Shown here piece after piece: positions 26,340 through 35,500 of a stretch of DNA of 64,000 nucleotides. How positions within the stretch are numbered: position 1 is the first letter of the stretch; each line of letters begins with the position of its first letter. The translations under genes and the position numbers were made by a program. The notes under the pieces were generated by a model. It did no database searches. It saw nothing but the letters and a program-made list of their open reading frames with translations, and was not told where the DNA came from. The stretch comes from Pseudomonadota bacterium (GTDB taxonomy: Bacteria > Desulfobacterota > Desulfovibrionia > Desulfovibrionales > Desulfovibrionaceae), in assembly GCA_023403845.1 (NCBI GenBank), contig JAEYDL010000015.1, forward strand, positions 1 to 64,000, written 5' to 3'.

Positions 26340-27580
26340 TGGATGGCTTCACGGCCGTTTTGAAACCGGAGCTTCTTGCTCCGGCGGGAGGACGAGAGCA
26401 GTTTGAGGCCGCATTGCTGTATGGCGCCGACGCCGTCTATCTGGGTGGTCCGGAGATGAGCCTGCGCGCGGCCTGTCAGGGATTTTCCGGACAGTCTCTG
26501 GCGACGGCGGTACGCGAGGCCCATGCCGTCGGGACCCGGGTCTATTATTGCCTGAACGCCATGCCCTACGATGGCAGCCTTGGCGGTGTGGAGGCTGTGC
26601 TGGAATCTCTTCCCGAGCTGGGAGTGGACGGGCTGATCGCTGCTGATCCCGGGGTGATTCTGCTGGCCCGCCGGCTGTGTCCGGCTGTGCCGATTCATCT
26701 GTCCACGCAGGCGCATACGGTCAACAGAGCTTCGGTGGCCTTCTGGAAGGAGGTCGGCGTCAGGCGCGTCAATCTGGCTCGCGAGCTGGGAGCCAGGGCC
26801 ATCCGCGACATGATCGAAGCATGCCGTGGAATCGAGTTCGAGGTTTTTGTGCATGGAGCCATGTGTCTGGCTCTGTCCGGCCATTGTCTTCTGTCCGCAT
26901 GGGTAAACGGTCGTTCCGCAAATCTGGGGCGCTGTACGCAGCCGTGCCGTTTTGAGTACAGAGGAATGACCCTGACGGTAGAAGAGGAAAAGCGCGCGGG
27001 CGAGCCGCTCTGGGATATTCGTCAGGGAGAGGATTTCAGCGGGATATGGGCGCCGCAGGACTTGTGTCTTTTGCGCTGGATGCCGTGGCTTTGTCGATCC
27101 GGGGCCCATGCCCTGAAACTGGAGGGACGTACCAAGAGCGGCGGTTATGTGGCGCAGGTAGTCGATGTCTACAGAACCGCGCTGGACGGATGTGCGGGAG
27201 GCGGATGGACGCCGTTCCTGTTCCGTTCATGTCTGAGCGAGCTTTTCCATACGGCTTCGAGGCCGCTTTCATCCGGATTCTTTTTGCCGCGTCGCAGGGT
27301 GGAGACGCAGCCTGACGCATTTCGTCCGCGCCCTGTGGCGGCCCGTTTGCTGGAAGCTCTGGAGAGCGGAGGCTGGAGAGTGCAGGTTCGTTCGCCGTGG
27401 TCGGCGGAACGGGAGGCTTCGGTACTTTTTCCCGGCCTACGGCGTCCTTCCCTTGTTCCCGGTGCGTACGCGCTGGAAAATCATCGCGGCGAGCGGACGA
27501 CACTTCTGCATCCGGGGATGGAGGGCGTTCTGTATTGTGGACTTGAGGGACTAAGGCCCGGATTGTACGTGCGCGTCTAG
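26339..27580 (+). CDS. Peptidase U32-family protein
   Basis: U32 family member of 413 residues. The N-terminal barrel begins PELLAPAGGREQFEAALLYG and ADAVYLGG, and the family signature with Cys residues is HGAMCLALSGHCLLSAWVNG followed by GRCTQPCRFEYR. U32 proteins include tRNA hydroxylation proteins (TrhP), RlhA and UbiU/UbiV, using an Fe-S cluster held by Cys; protease activity is doubtful for many. The four or more conserved Cys in this region suggest the Fe-S type. Length is near that of the shorter TrhP form. It is coupled to the transporter upstream. Exact subfamily is not assigned. Confidence 0.85.
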   Translation: MDGFTAVLKPELLAPAGGREQFEAALLYGADAVYLGGPEMSLRAACQGFSGQSLATAVREAHAVGTRVYYCLNAMPYDGSLGGVEAVLESLPELGVDGLIAADPGVILLARRLCPAVPIHLSTQAHTVNRASVAFWKEVGVRRVNLARELGARAIRDMIEACRGIEFEVFVHGAMCLALSGHCLLSAWVNGRSANLGRCTQPCRFEYRGMTLTVEEEKRAGEPLWDIRQGEDFSGIWAPQDLCLLRWMPWLCRSGAHALKLEGRTKSGGYVAQVVDVYRTALDGCAGGGWTPFLFRSCLSELFHTASRPLSSGFFLPRRRVETQPDAFRPRPVAARLLEALESGGWRVQVRSPWSAEREASVLFPGLRRPSLVPGAYALENHRGERTTLLHPGMEGVLYCGLEGLRPGLYVRV

Positions 27581-27611
27581 CTGGAGCCGTCATCGCGCCG
27601 CAGCGTTCGTC

Positions 27612-27639
27612 AGTCCCTTCTTTCAGGAAAGAAGGGACT
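27612..27639. terminator. Hairpin between convergent genes
   Basis: AGTCCCTTCTTTC / GAAAGAAGGGACT arms of 13 bp with a 2-base centre, so the innermost pairs must open; followed by ATTGTT. It reaches 1-2 bases into the stop codon of the convergent methyltransferase gene. Confidence 0.65.
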
Positions 27640-28603
27640 ATTGTTCGAGCCTGATCCAGGTGAGTTCGTGTTTGTTGCAGGAGAGGTGGAGCACGCGCGA
27701 ACCGGGGATTGCCGCAAACCTGGCCACGGCGGCGTGGTCGGTTTCAGCCTGCAGCTTGATGGTGCAGACGAAATTGCGACAGCTTCCCAGCTTGATCCAG
27801 CGGGAAACTACCTCATAGAGCCGGTCCGGATAGCAGATCATGTCGGAGAAAAACCAGTCCACCTTGCCCGCATGACGGGGGTCCAGTGCAAAACCGCTGC
27901 CGATGCAGTGCGAAACTTCGGGCATGGCCTCCACCTGAGGCGCAAGCGGGGCCTTGTCGATGCTGAATACCCGCGCACCGAGGCTGGCCGCGACCCATGT
28001 CCAGCCGCCGGGTGCCGAGCCGAGATCCAGACACAAATCTCCCGGACAGGGATATTTCCCCATGAGAGTAAATGTTTCCCAAAGCTTGAGATAGGCGCGA
28101 CTGGGGGGATCGGTCCTGTTTTCGTGAAATGTCGCAATCCCGTCGGGGAAAGGGGAGGAACAGCTCGGGGCTGCCAGCATGAGATCGGGTTCCCACAGGG
28201 TCCATGAACCGAGAGGGGCGGAGGGAGCGGGTTCTCCGAAGGTCAACGGCTTTGACGACACATGGGGCAGCTTTTGCTGAATCAGAGCCGCCCGGCGGTG
28301 GTGCGCCACGGAATGAAGATGCCAGTTTCTTTGCATGGCCATGAGTATGCGCGCCGCATCCCCTATGGACTCTATGGGCAGAAACTGGGGATTGTTCCAG
28401 ATGTTTTGCGCCCATGCCGCCTGTTTTGGCTCTCCGGACGCCAGCACGAGGCGTTCCCTAACTTCCAGAACGGAGGCTCCGAGTTCGGTGAGCAGATCGT
28501 CGAGAAAACCATCCGCGGCCAGATAAACGGCAAAAGGGGACTCTGGAAGACCTTGGATACGTCGCGGCGCGACAGGAGCGGGGAAAAGTGACATGTTTTT
28601 CAT
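27638..28603 (-). CDS. rlmM: RlmM-like FtsJ-fold SAM methyltransferase
   Basis: Probable 23S rRNA 2'-O-methyltransferase. The 321-residue chain has an N-terminal THUMP-like region and a C-terminal FtsJ-type Rossmann domain with motif I LCLDLGSAPGGWTWVAA (about 200-216), DWFFSDMICYP with the Asp of motif IV, and the Lys in CTIKLQAETDH, matching the K-D-K-E type. RlmM methylates C2498; this assignment rests on overall pattern and could be a relative with another target. The reading frame stays open far upstream inside the oxidase gene; the start at MKNM (28603) or the second Met 3 codons on is chosen because homology begins here. Ribosome binding site weak. Confidence 0.8.
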   Translation of the reverse strand: MKNMSLFPAPVAPRRIQGLPESPFAVYLAADGFLDDLLTELGASVLEVRERLVLASGEPKQAAWAQNIWNNPQFLPIESIGDAARILMAMQRNWHLHSVAHHRRAALIQQKLPHVSSKPLTFGEPAPSAPLGSWTLWEPDLMLAAPSCSSPFPDGIATFHENRTDPPSRAYLKLWETFTLMGKYPCPGDLCLDLGSAPGGWTWVAASLGARVFSIDKAPLAPQVEAMPEVSHCIGSGFALDPRHAGKVDWFFSDMICYPDRLYEVVSRWIKLGSCRNFVCTIKLQAETDHAAVARFAAIPGSRVLHLSCNKHELTWIRLEQ

Positions 28604-28747
28604 TGCAGAAAATGGGGTAACAGGAGAACTGTGTAAAAAAAGCACAATGTATGATGCCTGTTGCAAAGCCGGTGCCGAGGATTTATACTCTACCTTCACT
28701 GCGTAGACAATCACCTGATCGGTCCGATCAGCCAAAGGACGCTTCAC

Positions 28748-31700
28748 ATGCCTCATAAAGGTCCGCACATATCCATTGCTCCCGATTTCGTGGTCAACCG
28801 TATCCTGCGTATCAACCTGGAGGATTTTGTCGACTGGCCCGAGGCCGTGCGACGTCTGGCCATAGAAATCGCGGAAGAACTTTTTCTTGTAGCCTACAAC
28901 CCCTTCGTGGACGCCGCGACCGTCAAGGCCAGCGTCAAGGAGCGCTTTGACCGTGAGGTCTTTGCGCTGGCCCATCATTACGCCAACTCCATCGGCGAAG
29001 GCATCACCATGTTCTGGAGTGCGCACGAGGCTGAGATGGCCTTTCGCGACGAACTGGTGGAGCGGCTGCGCAAGGTGTTGCCTTCTGATGCGGTAGTGAC
29101 CCGGCCAGGCGCGTTGGTGGCCTGCGCCACCGACGCCACCGACCTGCGCATGGAGCTTCCGCTTCTTGTGGTGGAACCCGCGGATGCCCGGCAGGTCAGC
29201 GAGCTCGTCAAGCTGGCCAATGAACTGAAGTTCGCTCTGATTCCGCATGGCGGCTCGTCGGGCATGACCGGAGGGGCCATTCCTGGCCGCAAGCGGTCTG
29301 TGGTGGTGCGGATGACGCGGTTCACCAGAATTTTTCCAGTGGACAGGGAAAACATGAGTGTCACGCTGGACGCGGGCGTCATTACTCAGACTGCCATCGA
29401 CGCCGTGGCGGCGGAAGGCTTCCTGTTCACGGTTGACCCCGCCTCCAAGACAGCTTCCTCCATCGGCGGCAACGTCGCCGAAAATTCCGGAGGTCCCTTC
29501 GCCTTTGAATATGGCACCACGCTGGACAATCTGCTGTCCTGGCGCATGGTCACGCCCACCGGCGAAATCATTACGGTGGAACGCAAGGACCACCCCCGGC
29601 ACAAGATTTTGCCGGATGAGCTGGCGATCTTCGAGGTCAAGGACCTGAGCGGCGGCGTGCGCAGCGTTGTGGAGCTTCATGGTTCCGAAATCCGTCTGCC
29701 CGGATTGGGCAAGGACGTGACCAACAAGGCGCTCGGCGGTCTGCCCGGGATGCAGAAGGAAGGCGTGGACGGCATCATTACCGACGCGACTTTCGTGGTG
29801 CACAGAAAGCCCGTGCATTCGAGGGTCATGGTGCTTGAGTTTTATGGGCGCTCCATGCATCAGGCGGCGGTGGTCATCGGTCAGATCGTGGCTCTGCGCG
29901 ATCGTATCCGGAACGAGGGAGACTACGCGCACCTTTCCGCGCTGGAGGAGTTCAACGCGAAGTATGTGCGAGCCATCGACTATCAGCCGAAATCTTCGGT
30001 CCACGAAGGGCTTCCCATCTCCGTCATCATTCTTCAGGTGGACGGGGACGATTCCTATCTGCTTGAAAAGTGCGTGCAGGAAATTTCCGCCATTGTGGCC
30101 GAGCAGGATAATGTCGGACTTACCGTGGCCAGGGATGAAAAGGAGGCGGAAATCTTCTGGGAGGATCGGCATCGGCTTTCCGCCATCGCCCGTCGCACGT
30201 CCGGGTTCAAGATGAACGAGGACGTGGTCATCCCCATGCAAAGGATTCCGGATTTTGCCCTGTTTCTTGAACAGCTCAATCTGGAATGCGCGGCTACGGC
30301 CTATCGGCGGGCTCTTCAGGAACTGGGACGGCTGCCGGGCATGGCGCTGGATGACAAGGACCTCAACCGGGAATTTGTCAATGTCTCCAGGCTGGTGCAG
30401 GACGGTGGCAGCGCTCCGGACCTGTCCGATGACGAGCTTGAGGCGCGTGCAGTGACCTTCCTTGAACTGATGGGCGAGCGTTATCCGCGCATCAGGGCCA
30501 GGATCCGCAAAATTTCCGATGAAATGAAGGCCAGTCGGGTCATCGTCGCCAGCCACATGCATGCGGGAGACGGCAACTGCCATGTGAACATCCCCGTGAA
30601 TTCCAATGACCCGCATATGCTGGAGGTCGCCGAGGAGGCCGTAGCCCGGGTCATGGCCGAAGCACAGGAGATGGGCGGCGCGGTTTCCGGCGAGCATGGC
30701 ATCGGGATCACCAAGATTGCCTTTCTGGGCAAAGAGAAGATGGACGCGATCCGGGCTTTCAAGGAACGGGTCGACCCGCGCGACGTATTCAATCCCGCCA
30801 AGCTCACCCAGCGGGAGCTTCCGGTACGGCCCTTTACCTTTTCCTTCAACCGGCTGATCGAGGATATTCGGGAAAGCGGCCTGCCGGACAAGGAACGGCT
30901 GATCGGCCTGCTCGCATCCGTGCAGACCTGCACCCGCTGCGGCAAGTGCAAGCAGGTCTGTCCCATGCTGGATCCGGTGAGCTCCTTTTATTATCATCCC
31001 CGCAACAAGAACATGGTTCTTGGGGCAATTATCGAGGCCATCTATTATTCCCAGATCAACAAGGGAAAACCGGATGCCTCCATTCTGACCGAGCTCCGTA
31101 ATATGGTGGAGCATTGCACCGGCTGCGGGCGTTGCACCGCCGTGTGTCCGGTCAAGATTCCTTCTGCGGACGTGGCGCTGGAACTGAGAGCGTTTCTTGA
31201 GGAAGAGGGAGCGGGTGGACATCCGGTCAAGTCGCGTGTCCTCAACTGGCTGGTCAGGGATCCGTCCCGGCGTATTCCCAAGGCCGTGAAAATGGCCGCT
31301 CTCGGTCAGCGCATGCAGAACCGGATCATAGGCATTGCGCCGCAGACTTTCCGCAGGCACCTGTACAATCCGCTTTTTTCCGGAAAGGGGCCTGAACCTG
31401 GATACGCCAATCTTTATGAGGCGTTGCGTCTGGACCACGGGAATATTTTCATGGAACGCCGTGAGCCGGCTGAAGGTCAGACGCAGGATGCGGTTCTTTA
31501 TTTTCCGGGTTGCGGAGGCAGTCTGTTGTCGCGTACCATAGGCTTTTCCGTCCTCGGATTGCTGTTGCGTACGGGCGTTGCCGTGGTCATGCCGGACAGA
31601 CATCTGTGCTGCGGTTATCCGCTGTTGTCTGCAGGAGACGACGGCGCATTTCGGGGAAATCTGGAGAACAACCGGAAGGAACTGCGCAGTGTAATAGCCC

Positions 31701-32341
31701 GGGCCGAGGCCAGGGGGCTGCGGGTGACGCACGTCATTACTGCATGTGGGTCCTGTCGTGAGGGCATTGAACGGCATGACCTGTCCACGCTCCTGCCCCA
31801 GACGGAGGACGGGGAGTCGCGCGAACTGATCCATCAGGATGTGATGCAGTTCGTGCTTCCGAGACTGGAAGGTCGCTCGGGTCTGTATGAAGGTCCTCTG
31901 CTGTACCATGCTTCCTGTCATCCTGAGTGGGTGGGCGTGCATAAGGTGAAGGGCGTCGTCAAGCAGGCGGGAGCCCTGTCCGCCTTCACCGGCGCGGACG
32001 TGATTGTTTCTCCCGGTTGTTGCGGCGAATCTGGGATGGGGTCCATCGCTTCCCCACTGGTGTACAATCCTCTGCGCAAGAGGAAGATGGCCGTGCTGGA
32101 ACAGGAATTGCGGGACTATCCAGCCCAGCGTCCCATTCTTGTGGGCTGTCCGTCATGTCGGGTGGGCATCGCGCGCAGCCTCATTTCGCTGCGGGTGCGG
32201 CGTCCTGTTCTGCATACGGCGGAATGGCTGGCCATCCAGCTTTTCCGGGAGAACTGGGGCGAAAAATGGTTCCGGGTGTTTCGCCGGCGTATCGCCTTGC
32301 GGGCGGACGAGCGGGGCATCCGGATGGTTGACTTTGATTGA
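28748..32341 (+). CDS. FAD/4Fe-4S oxidase (D-lactate/glycolate dehydrogenase type)
   Basis: Large soluble flavo-iron-sulfur dehydrogenase of 1197 residues. Domains in order: FAD-binding (about 110-270; PHGGSSGMTGGAIPGRK), FAD-oxidase C-terminal domain ending in SGEHGIGITK near 650, a ferredoxin-like pair CTRCGKCKQVCP and CTGCGRCTAVCP, then two CCG heterodisulfide reductase-type domains (YFPGCGGSL with HLCCGYP, and YHASCHPEW with SPGCCGESG). It resembles the large lactate/glycolate-type oxidases of sulfate reducers, which pass electrons through Fe-S clusters. Substrate not determinable here. ATG with AAAGGA upstream. Downstream come NfnA and NfnB after 249 bases. Confidence 0.9.
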   Translation: MPHKGPHISIAPDFVVNRILRINLEDFVDWPEAVRRLAIEIAEELFLVAYNPFVDAATVKASVKERFDREVFALAHHYANSIGEGITMFWSAHEAEMAFRDELVERLRKVLPSDAVVTRPGALVACATDATDLRMELPLLVVEPADARQVSELVKLANELKFALIPHGGSSGMTGGAIPGRKRSVVVRMTRFTRIFPVDRENMSVTLDAGVITQTAIDAVAAEGFLFTVDPASKTASSIGGNVAENSGGPFAFEYGTTLDNLLSWRMVTPTGEIITVERKDHPRHKILPDELAIFEVKDLSGGVRSVVELHGSEIRLPGLGKDVTNKALGGLPGMQKEGVDGIITDATFVVHRKPVHSRVMVLEFYGRSMHQAAVVIGQIVALRDRIRNEGDYAHLSALEEFNAKYVRAIDYQPKSSVHEGLPISVIILQVDGDDSYLLEKCVQEISAIVAEQDNVGLTVARDEKEAEIFWEDRHRLSAIARRTSGFKMNEDVVIPMQRIPDFALFLEQLNLECAATAYRRALQELGRLPGMALDDKDLNREFVNVSRLVQDGGSAPDLSDDELEARAVTFLELMGERYPRIRARIRKISDEMKASRVIVASHMHAGDGNCHVNIPVNSNDPHMLEVAEEAVARVMAEAQEMGGAVSGEHGIGITKIAFLGKEKMDAIRAFKERVDPRDVFNPAKLTQRELPVRPFTFSFNRLIEDIRESGLPDKERLIGLLASVQTCTRCGKCKQVCPMLDPVSSFYYHPRNKNMVLGAIIEAIYYSQINKGKPDASILTELRNMVEHCTGCGRCTAVCPVKIPSADVALELRAFLEEEGAGGHPVKSRVLNWLVRDPSRRIPKAVKMAALGQRMQNRIIGIAPQTFRRHLYNPLFSGKGPEPGYANLYEALRLDHGNIFMERREPAEGQTQDAVLYFPGCGGSLLSRTIGFSVLGLLLRTGVAVVMPDRHLCCGYPLLSAGDDGAFRGNLENNRKELRSVIARAEARGLRVTHVITACGSCREGIERHDLSTLLPQTEDGESRELIHQDVMQFVLPRLEGRSGLYEGPLLYHASCHPEWVGVHKVKGVVKQAGALSAFTGADVIVSPGCCGESGMGSIASPLVYNPLRKRKMAVLEQELRDYPAQRPILVGCPSCRVGIARSLISLRVRRPVLHTAEWLAIQLFRENWGEKWFRVFRRRIALRADERGIRMVDFD

Positions 32342-32590
32342 TGGCGCTTTTCGGGATTCCATGTTTCGGGCTTGGATTTCCGAAGGCGCAGCACGTTTCG
32401 GCAGGCCGCAGTTCGGATAGTCCGGAAACGCGGCAAGACTGCCGTCCGGGTTATCCGGCGGATGAGAGTCGCGGGGAGCTGACCCTGTGCCGGGAAAGGA
32501 GACGCGCGGTCCTGGAAAGGCATCGCACGGAACTCCAGGGTGCCCGCGGAAGATCTGCAACTCTTACCTTGAACAAGGAGCGCCTTACTC

Positions 32591-33436
32591 ATGCCAACCA
32601 CTATCCTGCATAAGGAATCCCTGATTCCGGGGCGGACGAGCAAGCTGGTGCTTGATGCGCCGCAAATCGCCGCTACGGCCAGGCCCGGTCACTTCGTAAT
32701 GCTGCGTGTCGACGAACATGGGGAACGTTTCCCTCTGACCATCGCAGATACTGATCCGGAAAAGGGTACGATTACCATCGTTTATCTCGTTATGGGCAAA
32801 TCGACGATGCTGCTGGAAGCCCTTGGCGAGGGAGACTCCATTCTCGATGTGGCAGGGCCGCTGGGCAAGGCGACGCACATTGAGAAGGGCGATGCCGTCA
32901 TCTGCGTGGGCGGAGGAACAGGCATTGCCGCCATGCATCACATTGCCAAGGGACATCATAAGGTTGGAAACTATGTGATCGCGATCATCGGCGCCCGCAG
33001 CAAGGACCTGCTCCTGTTCGAAAAGGAATTGAAATCATTCTGCGACGAGGTGCTGATTTCCACGGATGACGGCAGCTATGGACGAAAGGGATTTGTGACT
33101 CAGCTGCTTCAGGAACGTCTCGAGCAGGACAAGCGGGTGCAGGAAGTCGTGGCCGTCGGTCCCGTTCCCATGATGCAGGCCGTGGCCAAAACCACGGAAC
33201 CCTTTGGCGTGAAAACCACGGTAAGTCTGAATTCTCTCATGGTGGACGGCATCGGCATGTGCGGCGCCTGTCGCGTGACCGTAGGTGGAGAAACCAGGTT
33301 CACCTGCGTGGACGGCCCTGAATTTGATGGGCATCAGGTGGATTTTGCCGAGCTTCGCCAGCGGTTGTCCGCGTTTACTCTTATGGAAAAGCAATCCGTC
33401 GAACATCACCAGCACAGGTGCACCTGCCATGACTAA
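32591..33436 (+). CDS. nfnA: NfnA-like FAD/NAD-binding subunit
   Basis: Ferredoxin-NADP reductase-like subunit, 281 residues: FAD-binding barrel (PGHFVMLRVDEHGERFPLT), NAD-binding domain (ICVGGGTGIAAMHHIA), and a C-terminal 2Fe-2S site (DGIGMCGACRVTVGG ... RFTCVDGPEFDGH). In the NfnAB complex this subunit binds NADH and works with NfnB to couple reduced ferredoxin and NADH to NADPH formation by flavin bifurcation. Family members are also called sulfide dehydrogenase beta or SudB. Its 3' end overlaps the NfnB start by 8 bases, giving an obligate pair. GAACAAGGAGC lies upstream. Confidence 0.92.
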   Translation: MPTTILHKESLIPGRTSKLVLDAPQIAATARPGHFVMLRVDEHGERFPLTIADTDPEKGTITIVYLVMGKSTMLLEALGEGDSILDVAGPLGKATHIEKGDAVICVGGGTGIAAMHHIAKGHHKVGNYVIAIIGARSKDLLLFEKELKSFCDEVLISTDDGSYGRKGFVTQLLQERLEQDKRVQEVVAVGPVPMMQAVAKTTEPFGVKTTVSLNSLMVDGIGMCGACRVTVGGETRFTCVDGPEFDGHQVDFAELRQRLSAFTLMEKQSVEHHQHRCTCHD

Positions 33437-34859
33437 TACCGAAAAAACAAAACCCGGCAAGACTCCCCGTACGGAAATGCCCTGCCAGCCCGCCGAGGAA
33501 AGGGCGCACAACTTTAATGAGGTGGCGCTCGGATATACGCCTGAAATGGCGCTCGCCGAAGCCGGGCGCTGTCTTCAGTGCAAACGTCCTCTGTGCCGTA
33601 AGGGATGCCCTGTGGAGGTACGCATTCCTGAGTTTATTGCGCAGATCGTCAAGGGGGATCTGGACGAAGCCTACAGAATTTTGAAGAGCACGAACAGCCT
33701 GCCTGCCGTGTGCGGACGCGTCTGCCCGCAGGAAAACCAGTGTGAAGGACAGTGCATCCTCGGCAAGAAGGGCGAGCCGGTGGCCATCGGTCGTCTGGAA
33801 CGTTTCGTGGCAGACAGCGCCATGAAGAAGGCTGCCGCCGAAGGCATGCAGGAACCTCCCGTAGCCGTGCGGGAAGAACTGAAGGTTGCGTGTATCGGTT
33901 CCGGTCCTGCTTCCATCACTGTAGCCGGCTATCTGGCTGACCGCGGCATCAAGGTCACTGTCTTTGAGGCGTTGCATGAGCCGGGAGGCGTGTTGATCTA
34001 CGGCATTCCCGCATTCCGCTTGCCCAAGAACGTCGTTGCTGCCGAGCTTGACGGTCTGCGCCGGAATCATGTGGATTTCAGAACAAACTGGATTGGCGGG
34101 CGAACCGTTTCGGTGCAGGGACTGCTGGATGAAGGCTATAAGGCCGTATTCATAGGCGTAGGCGCCGGTTTGCCGCAATTCCTCGGCGTACCCGGAGAAA
34201 ACCTCATCGGCGTTTTTTCTGCCAATGAGTATCTGACCCGGGTCAATCTGGGACGGGCCTATGATTTCCCGAATTACGACACACCCACCTATCCGGGCAG
34301 GCATGTGACCGTGTTCGGTGCGGGGAACGTGGCCATGGATGCGGCCCGTACGGCTCTTCGTCTGGGAGCCGAAAGCTCCACCATCATTTACCGGCGTTCC
34401 CGCGCGGAAATGCCGGCCAGACATGAAGAAATCGAACACGCCGAGGAAGAGGGCGTAAAATTGTTCGAACTCGTGGCTCCGGTGCGTTTCAATGGGGAAA
34501 ACGGCGTACTCCGTTCCGTTACTCTGCAGCGCATGGAGCTTGGCGAACCCGACGCTTCCGGGCGTCGGCGTCCCGTGCCCGTGGAAGGAGCTGTCTTCGA
34601 GCATGAAACGGATCTTGCCGTTGTGGCCGTGGGGACTCGCTCCAATCCGATTCTGCTTGAATCCACCCCGGGGCTTGAACTGAACAAGTGGGGTTATATC
34701 GTTACGGATGAGGAAACTGGTGAGACGTCTATTCCCAATGTCTTTGCAGGAGGTGATATCGTGACTGGCGCAGCGACCGTTATTCTGGCCATGGGAGCCG
34801 GAAGACGCGCGGCGCAGGAAATTGCGCGTCGGCTTCTTGGCGAAGAGACTGTGGAATAA
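33429..34859 (+). CDS. nfnB: NfnB-like NADPH-binding Fe-S flavoprotein (GltD-like)
   Basis: Glutamate synthase small-subunit-like oxidoreductase, 476 residues. N-terminal Cys-rich Fe-S region (CLQCKRPLCRKGCP, CGRVCPQENQCEGQC), then two Rossmann domains: FAD site CIGSGPASITVAGYLA, and NADPH site VFGAGNVAMDAARTALRLGA, and the C-terminal FAD motif NVFAGGDIVTGAATV. In NfnAB the bifurcating FAD and two 4Fe-4S clusters are here. The alternative, glutamate synthase small subunit, is unlikely because no large subunit gene is near and nfnA overlaps. ATG chosen in the overlap. A strong terminator follows. Confidence 0.92.
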   Translation: MTNTEKTKPGKTPRTEMPCQPAEERAHNFNEVALGYTPEMALAEAGRCLQCKRPLCRKGCPVEVRIPEFIAQIVKGDLDEAYRILKSTNSLPAVCGRVCPQENQCEGQCILGKKGEPVAIGRLERFVADSAMKKAAAEGMQEPPVAVREELKVACIGSGPASITVAGYLADRGIKVTVFEALHEPGGVLIYGIPAFRLPKNVVAAELDGLRRNHVDFRTNWIGGRTVSVQGLLDEGYKAVFIGVGAGLPQFLGVPGENLIGVFSANEYLTRVNLGRAYDFPNYDTPTYPGRHVTVFGAGNVAMDAARTALRLGAESSTIIYRRSRAEMPARHEEIEHAEEEGVKLFELVAPVRFNGENGVLRSVTLQRMELGEPDASGRRRPVPVEGAVFEHETDLAVVAVGTRSNPILLESTPGLELNKWGYIVTDEETGETSIPNVFAGGDIVTGAATVILAMGAGRRAAQEIARRLLGEETVE

Positions 34860-34878
34860 ACTGATTCCAGACCAGTCG

Positions 34879-34915
34879 AAGGAGGCTCCTGTCTGTTCGG
34901 GAGCCTCCTTTTTTG
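34879..34915 (+). terminator. Intrinsic terminator of nfnAB
   Basis: AAGGAGGCTCC / GGGAGCCTCCTT stem, 9-base loop, followed by TTTTTT; 20 bases after the nfnB stop. Confidence 0.92.
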
Positions 34916-34983
34916 CGCACCTGATAATATATAAGATGGTATGGTGTGAATATGCCGGGGGTCAAAATATTTTGGATAGTTAT

Positions 34984-35032
34984 TGAAAATAATATTCAAT
35001 ATCTTGACATTTGTTTCAAAAGAACCTAATTC
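34984..35032 (+). promoter_or_regulatory. Fur-like box and promoter
   Basis: TGAAAATAATATTCA (34984-34998) matches the 7-1-7 Fur consensus TGATAATnATTATCA at 11 of 14 positions. Six bases downstream begins TTGACA (35004-35009), then 17 bases to TAATTC (35027-35032), a weak -10. The box would sit just upstream of the -35. Confidence 0.55.
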
Positions 35033-35188
35033 AAATGACAGAAAGCTCATGTCCTTTGCAGTGATAGACCTGTCGGACCGGGGGATCCTCCTCCCCCCGT
35101 TCCGGCAATGGCGGCGATGTCCTGAATGGATGCGCCAGGGGAGGGAGAACGCGCACATACGGCGCGTATGCGGAAGCGAGGTGCCGGT

Positions 35189-35332
35189 ATGGACATGGAA
35201 CTGATTGTCGTGGCAGTCATTATCATAGCCGCAGCGGCTTTTATGCTGCGCAAGGCCTGCAAGGCGCGCAAGGGAAGCGGTTGTTCCTGCGGCTGCGGTT
35301 GCAACGGTAGTTGCAAGCCGAGAAAATTGTAG
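35189..35332 (+). CDS. FeoB-associated Cys-rich membrane peptide
   Basis: A 47-residue peptide: one N-terminal helix (MELIVVAVIIIAAAAFMLRK) and a basic Cys-rich tail (SGCSCGCGCNGSCK), the pattern of FeoB-associated Cys-rich membrane proteins. These may handle or sense ferrous iron next to the FeoB transporter, but no feoA or feoB is in this window. A possible Fur-like box lies about 190 bases upstream, supporting iron regulation. Start: ATG at 35189 or, two codons later, ATG at 35195; GAGGTGCCGG lies before the first. Followed by a terminator. Confidence 0.7.
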   Translation: MDMELIVVAVIIIAAAAFMLRKACKARKGSGCSCGCGCNGSCKPRKL

Positions 35333-35354
35333 AATGGTTACAAGTTCTGTTTGA

Positions 35355-35384
35355 AAAGGGCCGCCCTCAAGACGGCCCTTTTTC
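35355..35384 (+). terminator. Intrinsic terminator
   Basis: AAAGGGCCG / CGGCCCTTT stem with 10-base loop, then TTTCG. It ends the Cys-rich peptide transcript. Confidence 0.8.
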
Positions 35385-35500
35385 GTGGAAATGGAATCGG
35401 TGACAGACCCGGCACCGACATTGTCCTGATATCGTTCCATACGCAAAAGGTCCCCGCCCAATCGGGCGAAGACCTTTTTGAAGCTGTTTTATGGAGAGCG

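Noticed and set aside
28604..31942. Minus-strand frame of about 1113 codons joined to the RlmM-like gene
   Set aside because: It is the mirror of the FAD/Fe-S oxidase on the other strand, without family resemblance; the methyltransferase homology starts only at 28603.
34983..35204. Plus-strand frame of 73 codons in front of the Cys-rich peptide
   Set aside because: No convincing ribosome binding site or family; more likely the leader of the Cys-rich peptide transcript.
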